Below, piece after piece: positions 1 to 11,929 of a stretch of 64,000 nt of DNA. How positions within the stretch are numbered: the stretch's first letter is position 1; every line of letters starts with the position of its first letter. The notes under the pieces were generated by a model that ran no database searches, was not told the DNA's origin, and was given only the letters and a program-made list of their open reading frames with translations. Source of the stretch: Numida meleagris (taxonomy: Eukaryota > Chordata > Aves > Galliformes > Numididae); assembly GCF_002078875.1 (NCBI RefSeq), contig NC_034410.1, positions 104,046,915 through 104,110,914 on the forward strand, in the 5' to 3' direction. The position numbers and the translations under genes are program-made.

Positions 1-184
1 TGCAAGTTCTTATGAGCACAGAATGCACACTCTTTCTCTTAGCTGGTAAAAATGCATAGCTAATGGTTATGACTATGCTGAAAAACAGTGTTTTGTAGCT
101 TAGAATTTTCTCTATCCAATAGTATTATTTGTAGCTCTTGTGTAGCTTCAATGGAGAAAAATGAGGCATTACTTTCAAAGTGAT
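1..184 (+). mobile_element. Mariner (Galluhop/Mariner1_GG-like) right part, cut by window edge
   Basis: Positions about 25-150 match, with substitutions, the right part of the better preserved mariner at 61392-61902. Shared words include AATGCATAGCTAATGG, TATGCTGAAAAACAG and TTTGTAGCT, in the same order. It ends in a decayed copy of the terminal repeat (GAGGCATTACTTTC near 161-174). The left part lies outside the window. It is non-autonomous and internally deleted like the 61-kb copy. Seen: the shared words and the terminal-repeat relic. Inferred: the family name. Confidence 0.75.
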
Positions 185-1222
185 AGATTCCAACCATTCA
201 ATTGCAAATGTTGATAGAAACGCATTGGTTTTAATTTAATTTACTTGTAGAATAGCTGAGTTAGCACCTACAATATAAGAAAACTGCAGTTTCCTTTTCT
301 ATCTCAGCATTATGAAACTACTTCTGCTTTCAGTTTTACTAAAGAGAAAAATGAAATGTTGTCTGTTGGTTTAAGTTGTATTGGATACCTGATTCTTTTC
401 ACACCAGTATTGGCTGAAATATTATAGTTCACACCAGTGGAAAAGGAGGAAGGCACCTTTACGTACAACCTGGAGTTAAACTAAAACTAACATTTACAAA
501 CTTGTTTCGGAAACTGTATATCTGACAGCTTATAGTCTAAACCAGTGTTTAGTGCACTGTGATCATGGGTTAAAATTAATACAAACACATAAATGCAGTT
601 TCTTAGGAATCAACTTCAACAAAAGTTAATCCTGATATTTGTTGCATTTTTAAAACAAATAGAAGTAAATAGTAATAGATTAAAAAAAAATTTCAAATGA
701 TGGGACCAAATACAATGTTTCTTAAAGTCTAATGTTCTGTTAGCAAAAAAAATTGCACAATCTGAAACAATGATGTAATTAGAAATTCAGTGAGCTTAAT
801 GATGCTTTTTCTATGCAGACATTCTACTTTCTGCTGCTTCGGAGTTTGAAAAGAGTACAAATATGTTTCATCTTTATATTACTGACTTGCTTGTTTTAAG
901 GATTGCGGTTTTTCTTAGACTTTCAACATTAAATATCTATCCTGAGTGTTATAAAAGAGAGAAATTTTGGCTTTCACCTTTCTATTTTCAGATTTTATAT
1001 GAGCTGTGTTTGTATATATTATCCTGAACTTTCAACTGGGACCATCATACCAGACACTGAAGAAAATTAACTCTTTCCTATTTGAAACCAGGATAATATA
1101 TTTACATATGTGTTAGGATATATATATTTTATGTGCTGTATTGTATTAATACTAGGACAAAGCATTTCTGAGCTTTCTTAGCAAAATCTAAGTTTCCTAA
1201 TCAGAATGTCAATGCACCTACC
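185..1222. other. AT-rich stretch, no gene seen
   Basis: Only short frames and poly-A/T runs are present. I recognise no repeat family, RNA gene or exon-like segment here. Confidence 0.6.
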
Positions 1223-1791
1223 ATAGAATGGCTAGGATGGAAGGGGTTCTCAAAAATTATCTGTTGTGGGCAGGGCTGCCACACACCAGATCAGGCTGCT
1301 CAGGGATGCAGCCAACCTCGCCTTCAATGTCTCCAGGGATGTGGCATCCACAGCTTCTCTGGACAGCCTGTGCCAGTGCCTTACTACCTTCTAAATAGAA
1401 AAAAAAAAATTGTCTTTCTAACACTTAATTTAAATCTCTCCTCTTAATTTAAAACCATTCCCCCTTGTCCTGTCACTCACTAGCTGTGTAAAAAGTTGGT
1501 TTCTCTCCTGATTATAAACTCTCTTCAAGTACTGGTGTGCCACAATAAGGTCTCCCTTGAGCCTTCTTCAATCTGAGCAAGCCTGAACCTCTCAACCTTT
1601 CTTCAGAGGAGTGGTGCTTTGGCCCTCTGATCAACTCTGTGGCCCTCTTCTGGACCTGCTAGAACAGCTCCACACCCTTTCTGTACTGGGGGCCCCAGAC
1701 CTAGACACATTACTTCAGATGGGTCCTCATGAGGGCAAAGCAGAGGATGACAATCACCCCCCTCTCCCTGCTGCCCACCCCTCTTTTGACA
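1223..1791 (-). mobile_element. CR1 LINE fragment, 5'-truncated (CR1-B-like 3' end)
   Basis: Read on the minus strand this is the 3' end of a CR1 retrotransposon: the end of ORF2 followed by the short 3' UTR. The tail is reduced to a single ATTCTATG unit at about 1224-1231. Diagnostic blocks are the sequence for 'cluster of heavily conserved PREV-type' residues near the ORF2 end (about 1330-1380), the GGGGGAATGG block (about 1455-1465) and the reverse-transcriptase C-terminal region up to 1790. An A-rich insertion at 1397-1406 and many substitutions mean that no long frame remains. Truncation at the 5' side is usual for CR1. An open frame on the plus strand at 1611-1820 is only the antisense shadow. 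Confidence 0.88.
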
Positions 1792-2599
1792 TTATTTGCT
1801 CTTTGCTTTTTCATGTATGAATCAAGTAAAAGACAGCATCAGGCCCTTTATCTAGTTGTCTCGGGTAGCTAAGGCCTTTAGGAGATAGTTAGTTCCTTCT
1901 TCAGTGAATTATCTCATGAAGATAACTTGAATAAGCGCCATCTCAAAGGACCCATTCTTCTCAAGACATTTCATAAACTACAGAAAGAGGAAATATTTAA
2001 TGCTCTTTCATAGATTCTTTGTTTGATTTCTGAAGCTAGTTTACAAATTAGCTTTTCAGTTAAGTTAAATAGGATGAAATGCACACCTAGTAAAGCCTAA
2101 TAGCACTCCTGTGGCCATTCATTCGCTCATCTGAAATGCGCATATTGTTTGTATTCCTTTGTTAGCAATGAAGGGTTGCTTATGCTTCTCTAATGCTATA
2201 GAAAGAGTTGTGTTTAAGATTAGAAGTTCTTTGTTCTTCTTGAAAGGTTCCTGTTGTGTATATGTGTGTTTATCTTTATTATAGAGGGAATGCATAATCC
2301 AGAATTTATTCTATCCATTTAGTGAAAATGTGGGGTATTTTATTCAGACAGTACACAGATACGTAATACTTGTAGTACATAAGACTCATCCGTAGTACAC
2401 ACAAGGATTTTTAAAAAGTTAATTTTATTTGGAATTGTGTTAGAAACTTCACTCTTTTTTTATTCTGAATTTAATAGCTAGACCCTTTCTTATTTCCTTG
2501 TTGTTTTTTCTTCTTAAGGATGTTTATAATGAATGTAATTTGAAGAACTATGAAACATCTTTTCCAGTTTCAGTTTCTGGGTATAGAACTCATCTTGGA

Positions 2600-2622
2600 G
2601 ATATATATATATATATATATAA
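2600..2622. repeat. (AT)n microsatellite
   Basis: Eleven uninterrupted AT units directly follow CTTGGAG and precede AAATTTCTAGG. It is likely to vary in length between individuals. Confidence 0.95.
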
Positions 2623-3265
2623 ATTTCTAGGTTGGAAATTTCAGAGCAGAGCAAGTATAGGGAAAAAGGTGTGGGGGGAGGGGAAAAAAAATGAATCATG
2701 AGGGACTGAAACTGAAAAGTTAATGATGGAATTATAGACTTTTAAAAACCTGTGTGATACCATGCCAGAGACCACATTGTATCCACAAAATGTAAAAAGA
2801 ATAATTGATCTCAAGTCTAAGTGCAGCGTGACTGAAGATACGGTTATATAATGAACAAAATGTCGTAATAACTTCTAGCCCTGACTATATATTGACAAAT
2901 AAGTCAGTTTTCCAGCACTGTTACCACTATTATTTGACTCTAGTAATCCAGATATGATTCAATTTGACTCTTGAATTGATTGCGAATGATTTTCAAGCTG
3001 CTGTGAACATATTTTAAGAAGCAGGAATTACAAAAATGATGTGTGGGATTTGAGGAAGAAATGGATAATTCTGCTTTGTTTGGTTTGGAGGGAGGAAGAG
3101 AAATTAAACAATAATAGGAGCAGCTGTTATTTTTAAGGATGTTGAGACCTCTGAAACTTAAATCTGAGAGTTTTAAATCTTGTATGATTCAAAATAGGAT
3201 TTCAATATATATTATTACAATAATGAGGTTAAATATAGAATGGCATCCCTAAACTAGTGTATCCA

Positions 3266-3299
3266 TTTTTATTTTTATTTTTATTTTTATTTTTTTTTA
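3266..3299. repeat. (TTTTTA)n simple repeat
   Basis: Four to five TTTTTA units run into a T stretch. It could be the decayed A-tail of an unrecognised minus-strand retroposon, but no element body is visible beside it. Confidence 0.9.
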
Positions 3300-4860
3300 A
3301 GTAGCTTTGGACTTCTGTATGCTACCTACTGTCAGTATGTAAAAGAAGTGGAAAACAAATGTATTATCTATAGTGTATGTGTATTCCTTCACTTTTCTTG
3401 GCCCCGGTACTTCTGCAGACTTTAAAGGGGTCAAATTAAGTTTAAAAACTAGCAGTGAGAAGCAAAGGAATTATAATGAATTCTCTAATGATTTTTTTTT
3501 CATCCTGGAGAATCATATTAATTTCTACATTAAAAAAAATATTGAACTACTTTCATAGTGAAAAAAATCATCACCTTGTACAGTTTTTATGGACATCATC
3601 CTGTGGTTCAAATTAATACTCAGAAGAGAATATTCCATTTTGGAGACTATATGCTGAGCAGTGACTGATTAACTGAAGTAGTAGTAAATTGCATAAACAA
3701 TAGGTATTTTGCTGGATCTATTTAATCTGACATTATGTACTATAATAAGGACTAAACTGTAGTGAAATATTTTGAAAATTGTGGTCTGTAATATGATCCT
3801 GCTGGTTTGTTTTGTAATGGTGAGGAGTAAGCAATTTTCAGTCCTGATTTTAAAAAAATAAATCATAATACCTATAAAATAATGTACGCAAAGTGATTTT
3901 AATGCTAGTATCATTTCAAGTTTTCTGGTTTTTTCCTAGACTGGATATGAAGTGACTGAACATGAAACTGCTTTCGGAACATCTTCAGAGTTGCTCTGTG
4001 TGAACAGAACTGTAGCATCAAAATTAATCAGTTCAACACATTGAACTGTGCACACTATCGTGACGGCTTGTGTTTCATGGCTAGGTGAGCTGCTGGTTAC
4101 TATCTGGCTTTGAATTCTGAATATTTTCACTCAGGCTGGTACTCCTGAATTTAAAAATAACAATAACAAATATTAAGAAATCTCAGGGAAAGCTGCAGTT
4201 ATTTTATTATTGTGATATGTACTGAAATGAGCTTTCTTACAGCAAAAGTAACCTTTTAATGAAAAATTTCATGTCTTAATTAATTGAGTGGCAAGCTAAA
4301 AGCAATTATCTACTGATTATTACAAAAGTAGCTGGTACATCTATAGCTACAAGGATGTCAGTGTTTCCATTATAGATCCTGTTATTCTAGGTTCTAAAAA
4401 TCCGTAAGTTATTGAAATGGCACAAAAGTTAAAAGATTAGAAACGACCTCTCTGGAAGAAAATCTTGGTTTCCAGCCACTTCCAGATTATTTAACTGAAA
4501 AAAGAATAATAGTTTGAAATTTAAATACACATTGTGCAGGCTTCGCAATTTGGAAGGACTTCACTGAAAATAATGACGTTTACCTTACACTCAAGTCTTC
4601 CTATATTATTTAAAACATAATAACATGATTTTCTTTAGAGTATATTCATCAGAAGTATATAAACATTATACAGGAGTTTCAGTGACACTCTGGGTGATGT
4701 GAAGGGAGATTATATTTTAACTTCCAGTGTAATAACTGCCTCGTCTGGTTGCTGCTGGTAATTATACCTGTTCTTTACTGCATACAGCCAACTGTCATTT
4801 GGGGAAGAGGGTTGTTCATTCTATAAGAATGAGCTTCTGGCTTTTGATATCTGACATAGT

Positions 4861-4972
4861 AGGATATTAGGAAACACTTCTTTCTGAACCACTGGTGAGC
4901 CATTGGAACAGGCTGCTCAGGGAAGTGGTGGAGTCACCATCTCTGGACGTGTTCAAGAAACACGTTGATGTA
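4861..4972 (+). mobile_element. CR1 LINE fragment, 3' end of ORF2, no tail
   Basis: The plus strand carries the C-terminal coding block of CR1 ORF2. The GGAACAGGCTGCTCAGGGA and GTGGTGGAGTCACCATC words encode the usual [17 protein letters not shown] end. It stops before the normal 3' UTR and tail and is followed at once by a CR1 in the opposite orientation. It is therefore truncated on both sides, probably by the neighbouring insertion or by a rearrangement between the two copies. Confidence 0.85.
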
Positions 4973-4974
4973 GC

Positions 4975-5318
4975 CTAGAACAGTCCAAGTTGGAAGGGAC
5001 CTCAGAAGATCATCAGATCCAAACTTTTGTGGGAAAAGGGAATCTGGAAGAGAATACCTTGTACCCTGTCCAATTACATCTTGAAAACCTCCAATGATGA
5101 TTATTCTAACATGTCCCTGGGGAGGTGGTTCCGTTGATTTATTGTTCTCTCTGTTAAAAAAAAATAATAATAATAAAAAATCTTATGTATATCAGAACAG
5201 AACTCAAGCCGATGTTATTCGGCTTGAATATTTTACCCTTTGTCTTCTCCACGTGGCTCTGTGTGATGACAGAGCTTCCATCGTCTTTGTAGCCACCATT
5301 TAACTTCTGAAATATGCA
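4975..5318 (-). mobile_element. Older CR1 LINE 3' end (CR1-X/Y-like), minus strand
   Basis: On the minus strand this reads as the 3' part of an older CR1 subfamily. Near 4981-5003 is the conserved GTTGGAAGGGACCTC block (here in plus orientation) just inside the former tail. Around 5065-5092 is the ACCCTGTCCAATTACATCTT-type block and near 5290 the GTAGCCACC block typical of this subfamily. It is interrupted by a T/A-rich stretch at 5152-5180. No coding frame survives. It abuts the plus-strand CR1 on its left, tail to tail. Confidence 0.8.
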
Positions 5319-8300
5319 CATCTAGACTTCACAGTATGGATCCATTTGGCTAATAACGCATCACTGCATGGAAAAACAAATAACCAGTAGTTATGTTCTG
5401 TAATTCTTTCATGACAGATCCTTCTGGAGAGAACTGCAGCTTTCTATTGCAACAAGCCAGAAAACCCTCCTCAGTATCTTGCACTGAATTTTCCTAAATT
5501 TCTTAAATTTAGTTTGCCCAAATTATAAAAATGCATAGAAATCATAATATGAAGCTTCTTGGAAATAATAAAATATCTCACTCCCTATATAAACATTAAA
5601 TGATGACTCAATAGGAAGAACCTATGGAAGATGGAGTTACACCATGTGTTTTGTCTTCCATTTGGTCTTGTCTCTTCACATATCATAGAATCATAGCACT
5701 TAGGGGCAGAGTTTAGTTGGCATGGTGGTGATGGGTTGAGGTTTGGATGGTACCAGCCAAGAGTCATATCTCTAGCCAGTTACACTGAAAGTGACTGTAT
5801 TTGTAACTGCTCCTAAGAAGTAAGCACTCCCACCACATTCAAGTGAGCTATTGCCTGCAAACCAGGGACAAGCCATTTTAAGGCTGTGATATTGTATAGT
5901 TACAATATTATAGTACTTTAATTATGCTCCAAGGGGAGGAAAGCCAACAGTGCTATTTTTTGTATGCCAAGGGGCATGGTTTACGCATTTTTTTTTTTAT
6001 TCGTGTTTTGTTTAAAATAATGCAAACATGAGCAGGCAGGTCTTAATCACATCAGTCTCAAGTCGTAGGAAATTTCTGAGACAAAAATAGTTTATTTTTC
6101 ATTATTTGAATATTTGACACTCTTAATACGTGAACTTGCTATCTAAATAGATTAAGTAAGCAACAGTCTATCTGAATATTTTATCTGAAATGAAAATAAA
6201 ATGAAAACCAGGAAGAAATTAAATTTGGCTGCAATGAGACAGAGCAGACCAGTCTTTCTGAAAGAAATGCCTGGATTATAAGGCAAATATTCAATCTGAG
6301 TTCCTCTGCTACTGTCTTTTTCTCATGAATCATTTTCTAAGATCTGTGACATATTTTTTTTCTTCTTGTCATCATTTAGGTCAAACAATTCTGTATTGTA
6401 TGCAGGCCTGCACATGTGAGATGTAGTATGGATTGATTTTTTTTTTTTTTTTAGAAGAAGAATCTTTTATGTTAGGACCAAAAAGTTTAATAAGAACAAG
6501 TAAATATTCAGGGATTTGTACATTGTTTTTTTGGTTGCATTAGACGGGCACAGGATGAAAATAAAAGAGCAAAGCAACATCTCGTTTTTGTATTTCTAGT
6601 GACATTTTTTTTCTGGTTACAATCAATTTCAACACATTTTTTTGAACGATTGTAAGAAAACTTAGCAGTCTTGTTTGTATTGTCTGTAGCATGTTAAGTC
6701 TTGCTGTAGCAAGCAAGAAAGCAATATTGGGATGCTGTATTTCATCTACTGTTGATTGGTGGCTGTGGTCACTCAGCTCCCTGCAGTTGTAACAAGTACT
6801 CCACAAAACAGCTGTCTTGTGTACACAAATTGACCATACCACATTGTTTTGATTACTGAGTTTGGCAGAGACAGCTGATGAAAGTTGCAATGTTTTTTCA
6901 GCAAGTACTTAAGAATGTACGTTTGGAGGATTCATTTTAACTCCTTTGCTTCCCTGTTTTAGATTAAAAACTGGGTGCTTAAGAGGTAACAAGGATTTTT
7001 ATTATGGTAGAACTGCTTTACAGAGTAGTATTATATTATTCCTTATGTTCTTGATCAACTTACCGTGGCTACATTTACGGCATCTTATATCGCAAATTTT
7101 GTGACAGATTGCAAATGGTTGTCTTTTGGCTCCTTCATGGACACTGTGGTCAAATGTAGTTGTTTGATAATTCTGTAATTCAGACTGCAGCACTGGAGCT
7201 CATCAAGAGGATTCATGATTGATACGTACGATGAATGTACTGCCTGACCATTTGGCTCAAATGTACTTTTATGTTTTCAGAACATTCAGTACACTTTTGC
7301 TGTCCTAATACTGTATAATAATCACCAATTGTTTACAAAGTATGAGAGACTTAAGCATGTTTTTACTAATACCATTGTGGGCCAATTTTTGAAGATAAAA
7401 ATCAGATCTGGAGCTGGGATGTCTATGTCATAGTCATAATATAAAGTTACACTGTTCTTTAAAATCCTTTTACTCCTGTAATTACTATTATGTACATTTC
7501 GTTTGTATATAACAGCTCGGTGAAATGTAGAGCAAAACGAGTTTTTCTCTCCTAATACTGATCTATCAGATACATCCCTTTTGTATTTTTGTAAGAGAAG
7601 TAAAACTCTGCAACTATTACAGAAAGGAGAAAATGTCATTGGAGGTTACAAATAGACTAATTATAAACTGACAAATTCAAATGTAATCCAAAGGTAATCA
7701 TCCTTTCGTACTGGAGTAAACCACTTCACAGTTCCTCTTCAGAGATCAGCAGATTATAATGTATTTAAATATTCCTGCTTAAAAAAATGGAAGGGGGGAG
7801 AAGGTAATTTTGCAGTTAACCAAATATTGCTCATCAAATTCAGAAGGGAAATAGTTTCTAGGTCTTCATAAACTAACAGATGACAATAGATGTAGGTGAA
7901 TGAATATTGGAAGCAAGTACTTGAAATGTGAAACTCCATCAAAAATACTTTGATGCAAATTTTGAGATAAGAATGAGTGCCTGGACATAATCATCTGAGA
8001 AAAGCAAATACGAAACTATTGAATTACAAGATAGAAATGATGGAAAAAACACTGAGGTGGGTGCCTGTTTTCTCCAGTTCATGCAGCAGGAGAATATACG
8101 ATATTTTAAAAAAGAAAAAGCTGTCATATTGAATACACAATTCATTTCAATATTCCTTTATAAACTTGATTTTCAAGGCCAAAATATGTTAAGTATAACG
8201 TGAATGAACAAAAACTGTGTGCTGTTTAAAATGAAAAAAACAAACTTCTACTGAAGTTTTCAAGGAACTTTGTAGAGCAATAACAGATATTTGTCTAGTA

Positions 8301-10814
8301 AGGACTTTCTTTTAGAATCCCTGCACATATTCTTACCACAAAGTGTGGAATAGATGGAGCTTTGATCTTTTTGTGACTATCTCAGTGCTAAGTGCTCTTA
8401 AATATATAGAACAAAACTATATAACTAAAAATTATCCTTTTCTGCTTTTTAATTTTAATAACTGTTCAATTTTAATGTGTGTTCTGCAACTCCTTTAAGT
8501 GGTAAAGCTCATCTTGTAGGACTCCACAGTTGTTAGGGAATATTTCCTTTGAACACAGAATCAAAACCAGTAACAGGATAGAAAAGCACAGACTTACTGG
8601 ATTTGATCAGTGAATCTGTTTGGTGGTTTTGTCCTGTTCTTTATGTACTTGTGTGAGTTTCCTCCCATGTGGATTACCTGATATTTAAGAATGTATGGAC
8701 TGATGCTAAACCTGTTTCTTCCGATGATACAACTTTTCTGTACTTATAAGGATGTCAGGGTTGTATGTGTCTGTTTTCTTTTTCAGTTTCCCTGTAGTTT
8801 CTTCTAAACCTCTAGAAATATTTTGAAGTACAGCTGAAACTTCTAGGTTTTAACTCAACTCCATAATAATTATAGGTCTTGCCATAATGCAAGTTAGGAG
8901 CTCAGCAGATAAGAGAGTAGCAACCCTCTAACTTTATCAAAGGAGTCTGAAGATAACAAAAAAAGACAACAGTGCAGATGGTGTACTGAAGTGAGCATTA
9001 CCGATATAAGTCTACTCATTTAGCATATGATAACTGATAAAATATTTTCACCTTACATCATACATTCATTTCCAGAAATACATACAGTTCTGAACCTAAT
9101 AATGAAGACAACCTATTTGGACATTATCTTTGGTCTACTTACTCCAGTATCTTCATTTGTTTTCCAAAGGTTGAGCACTACTCTTTAAATAATTATATTT
9201 TCATTTAAAGTAATACAACATTGTTTGTCAGGTAATATTATTGCTCATCTTATTTTTTTCTCTCACAACAAGGGTTCTTAGAAACTTGGCGCAGAGCAAA
9301 TGTTCACAAACAGTACAAATTAAAAAGTCTGGAAAATACCATAAAATCAGATTATCAGACTTTCTTCAGAGAAATGTTTTCTAATCTCTATTTTTACAGT
9401 CCTTAAAGTAGGAAATACAGAATGAAAAAGTTGAAGCTCTCTCATGTTAAAATACTGCTTTTAAGTCAATTTTAAAAATTATAATTTCAGTTTACTGACA
9501 TAAATAGAACAAATGTATTTCTTAGCATCTTGAATTTCTATGGGTACTGTAAATTATCTGACCAAGAACATGTGTAATGGTTACATTTTTACATTCAAAC
9601 TTGTATAATTATGTGTTCACTATTCATGCTGTGTTATTCACGAAACTAAGTTTATGGCTCCTTCATTGATCAACACACTAGGGATATACCAAAAATGTTG
9701 CTGTGCGATATGAGGTATACATAAAAAAGATACTTAAAAAAAAATCAACTCACCCAAACAGAACATGAAGAAATAATCAAAACTTGGTGAATTATATGCA
9801 ATGAATACTAAAAATGAACTGTTTTATGAAAGTCTGTAAATGAGCTCTTTTTTTGCTTAAACTTTTTGTGAATAGTTGTGCATAAAGTTTTTTTTAACTG
9901 AAATTAAAAAATTTAAACTATTTTTAGTTCAGCTCATGTGGTGTTTGCTCAGTATGTATGTTTTATGTGACTCATTTTCTCAAAACTATTAAAATTATCT
10001 CAAGACTATGGCAGATATTGTAATAGTTACATGTTATCTGTGTCTTCTGTTAGTTATGATAAGTAGTACCACCTTTGATTACATGGTGGATACAGAACAT
10101 AATTACAGGGTTTTTAAGCCAAACAAAATGTTCTTAGTAAATGTTTCAGAACTTTTCAGTCATTAGTATCAGTCATAATAATGCAATATGGCTTATAAAA
10201 GCATGTTTTATTTCCAGTGAATTGATTAAGTTGTATCTGTTTTCAGGTAGCACAATGACCTTATTCAGAGAAAAAAAGAAGCAATTTTGTTTTTACTGCT
10301 AAACTGAAAATCTTAAAAATAAAATGATTAAATAAAATAGCAGCCTTAGACCTTTTCTAATGTTTCTACTAAACAAGATGATGGGAAAATAGTAATCACA
10401 GGCTTTTCCATGCACAGACAAAATGTGTTTGAAAGCAGATTTGAAAACAGCCCTATAGCTTTCAGAATAGCCTTTTGATACATTTAAGGCAATTTACAAA
10501 GTAGCTATATACCATTACTCCCTTTATACACAATTGATTCTTGGCCCTCATTTAACACTCCTAATGTTCCATACATTAAATAGAAATTCCATCACATGTC
10601 AGCTTTAATAGCTCTTTCTGCTATTCTTTCCTCAGATATATTCTCATTTTCAGTTGAAATACCAGAGTTTATTCTGCATTTGGTAGTCTGCAGAAAAGGA
10701 TTAGGACCACCATCACAAAAACTATTTCCCACTAAATCCTTCAAAGGAGATGTCATTCTACTGCTCATTCAGCAGTTATCACTGAAAAACTTATAGGACT
10801 GAAAGAACAGTATC
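5319..10814. other. AT-rich stretch, no confident gene
   Basis: There is no recognisable complete repeat. A scrap at 5683-5760 carries ATCATAGAATCATAG next to a GGTGGTGATGGGTTGAGG word, both reminiscent of CR1 tails in opposite orientations, but it is too short to assign firmly. Several minus-strand frames cluster at 6540-8145, including a cysteine-containing one at 7002-7193, without identifiable domains. Poly-T runs occur at 5989 and 6437. Confidence 0.5.
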
Positions 10815-11153
10815 TGACGGGGCCTTTCAGTATCTAAAGGGGGATCTATGGGAAAGAAGGGGACAGACTCTTTAGCAGGGTCTGTGGTCATAGAACAAGG
10901 GGAAATGGCTTCAAGCTCAAAGAGGAGAGATTCAGGTTAGATATAAGGAAAAAAATCTTTCATAGTGAGGGTGGTGAGGCACTGGAACAGTTTGCCCAGT
11001 GATGTAGTTGATGCCCTGTTCCTGGAGTCTTTCAAGGCTAGGCTGGATAATGCACTGGGCAATGTGATCTAGCCATCAGTGTCCCTGTTCACTGTGGGGG
11101 AGTTGGACTAGATGGCCTTTTCAGGTCCCTTCCATCTCTAAGGATTCTGTGAA
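10815..11153 (+). mobile_element. CR1 LINE 3' end, plus strand
   Basis: This is a CR1 ORF2 terminus plus 3' UTR. The GGGGCCTTTCAGTATCTAAA, GGACAGACTCTTTAGCAGG and GGCACTGGAACAG blocks occur in the standard order. The ORF2 stop is in the GTGATCTAG word at 11064-11072, followed by the TTGGACTAGATGGCCTTTTC block and a single ATTCTGTG tail unit at 11144-11151. It is 5'-truncated at about 339 bp and has a few indels, so it is non-functional. It forms a tail-to-tail pair with the minus-strand CR1 at 11930. Confidence 0.93.
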
Positions 11154-11929
11154 ATATGAACAGATAAAGCAGCTTATGAACAAAGCTGAATAGAAGTTTT
11201 ATTAATCGTTCCCATTTATTCTAGATGAAGTTCAAGACATCTAAAATTTATTCATACCCAAATTTAAGAGGATGATCAGGAAGTCAGTTTGAATTATAAT
11301 CTAAAGTCTAGAATTTAAACAATGTTAACGTCTTCAGTGTCACTTGAAGGTCTTAACCTTTATTCTGAAGGGGTGGTTTTGGCTGTACTTCTTCCCGAGG
11401 AGGAACTCCTCAGCAGTAGAATATATAAATTGTTTAAAAGTTCCTTGATATCGTTGCATACACTCAATTCTCTGAAAGAACCAGTCATAAGCAAGAACTG
11501 AATTGCACTCCAAACTAGCTATGCTGTCTACATGATCTGAAAAACAGGGTAGGACATGAATTCTTTTAGATGCAGTATATTTGACTAAGTAGAATATCCT
11601 GATCAAAAGTACGAATGAAATTATGATACTGGTGAAAGGAAGCTGACAGGTATGTTAGTGTATGTGTCTGTATTCCAGAAAACTTAGAATAGTATTGCAA
11701 AGATGACCAGTTTAGGTTGGTTAGGTATTAGCTTTTGTGTAGTGTGATTGATATAACATACTGAAAAGGATCACACCCCATTGTACTTCAAAGTCACATT
11801 GAGCATGAGTGGTAAGAGGTAAGCAAAGCATACTGAGAGAAAAAGACATTAACAAAATCAGAAAACAGTCAGAGTGCTGATATTTTAAAGCAAAGATCTG
11901 AGCATCTCCCACATGATTTTTTCTCTAAA
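11154..11929. other. Spacer between two facing CR1 copies
   Basis: About 775 bases of AT-rich sequence. I see no repeat family or gene. Confidence 0.55.

Larger units (their letters stand above)
1792..4860. other. AT-rich stretch with two simple repeats, no gene seen
   Basis: Apart from the microsatellites listed separately (2600 and 3266) I see no repeat family and no exon-like frame. The 60-80-codon open frames here lack any recognisable motif. Confidence 0.55.

Noticed and set aside
5683..5760. CR1 element
   Set aside because: Only a tail-like word and a short 3'-UTR-like word in conflicting orientations. Too short to support a separate element call.
6540..6890. 116-codon minus-strand frame as a host gene
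   Set aside because: No recognisable domain, no splice or promoter context, and frames of this length are expected by chance in 64 kb.
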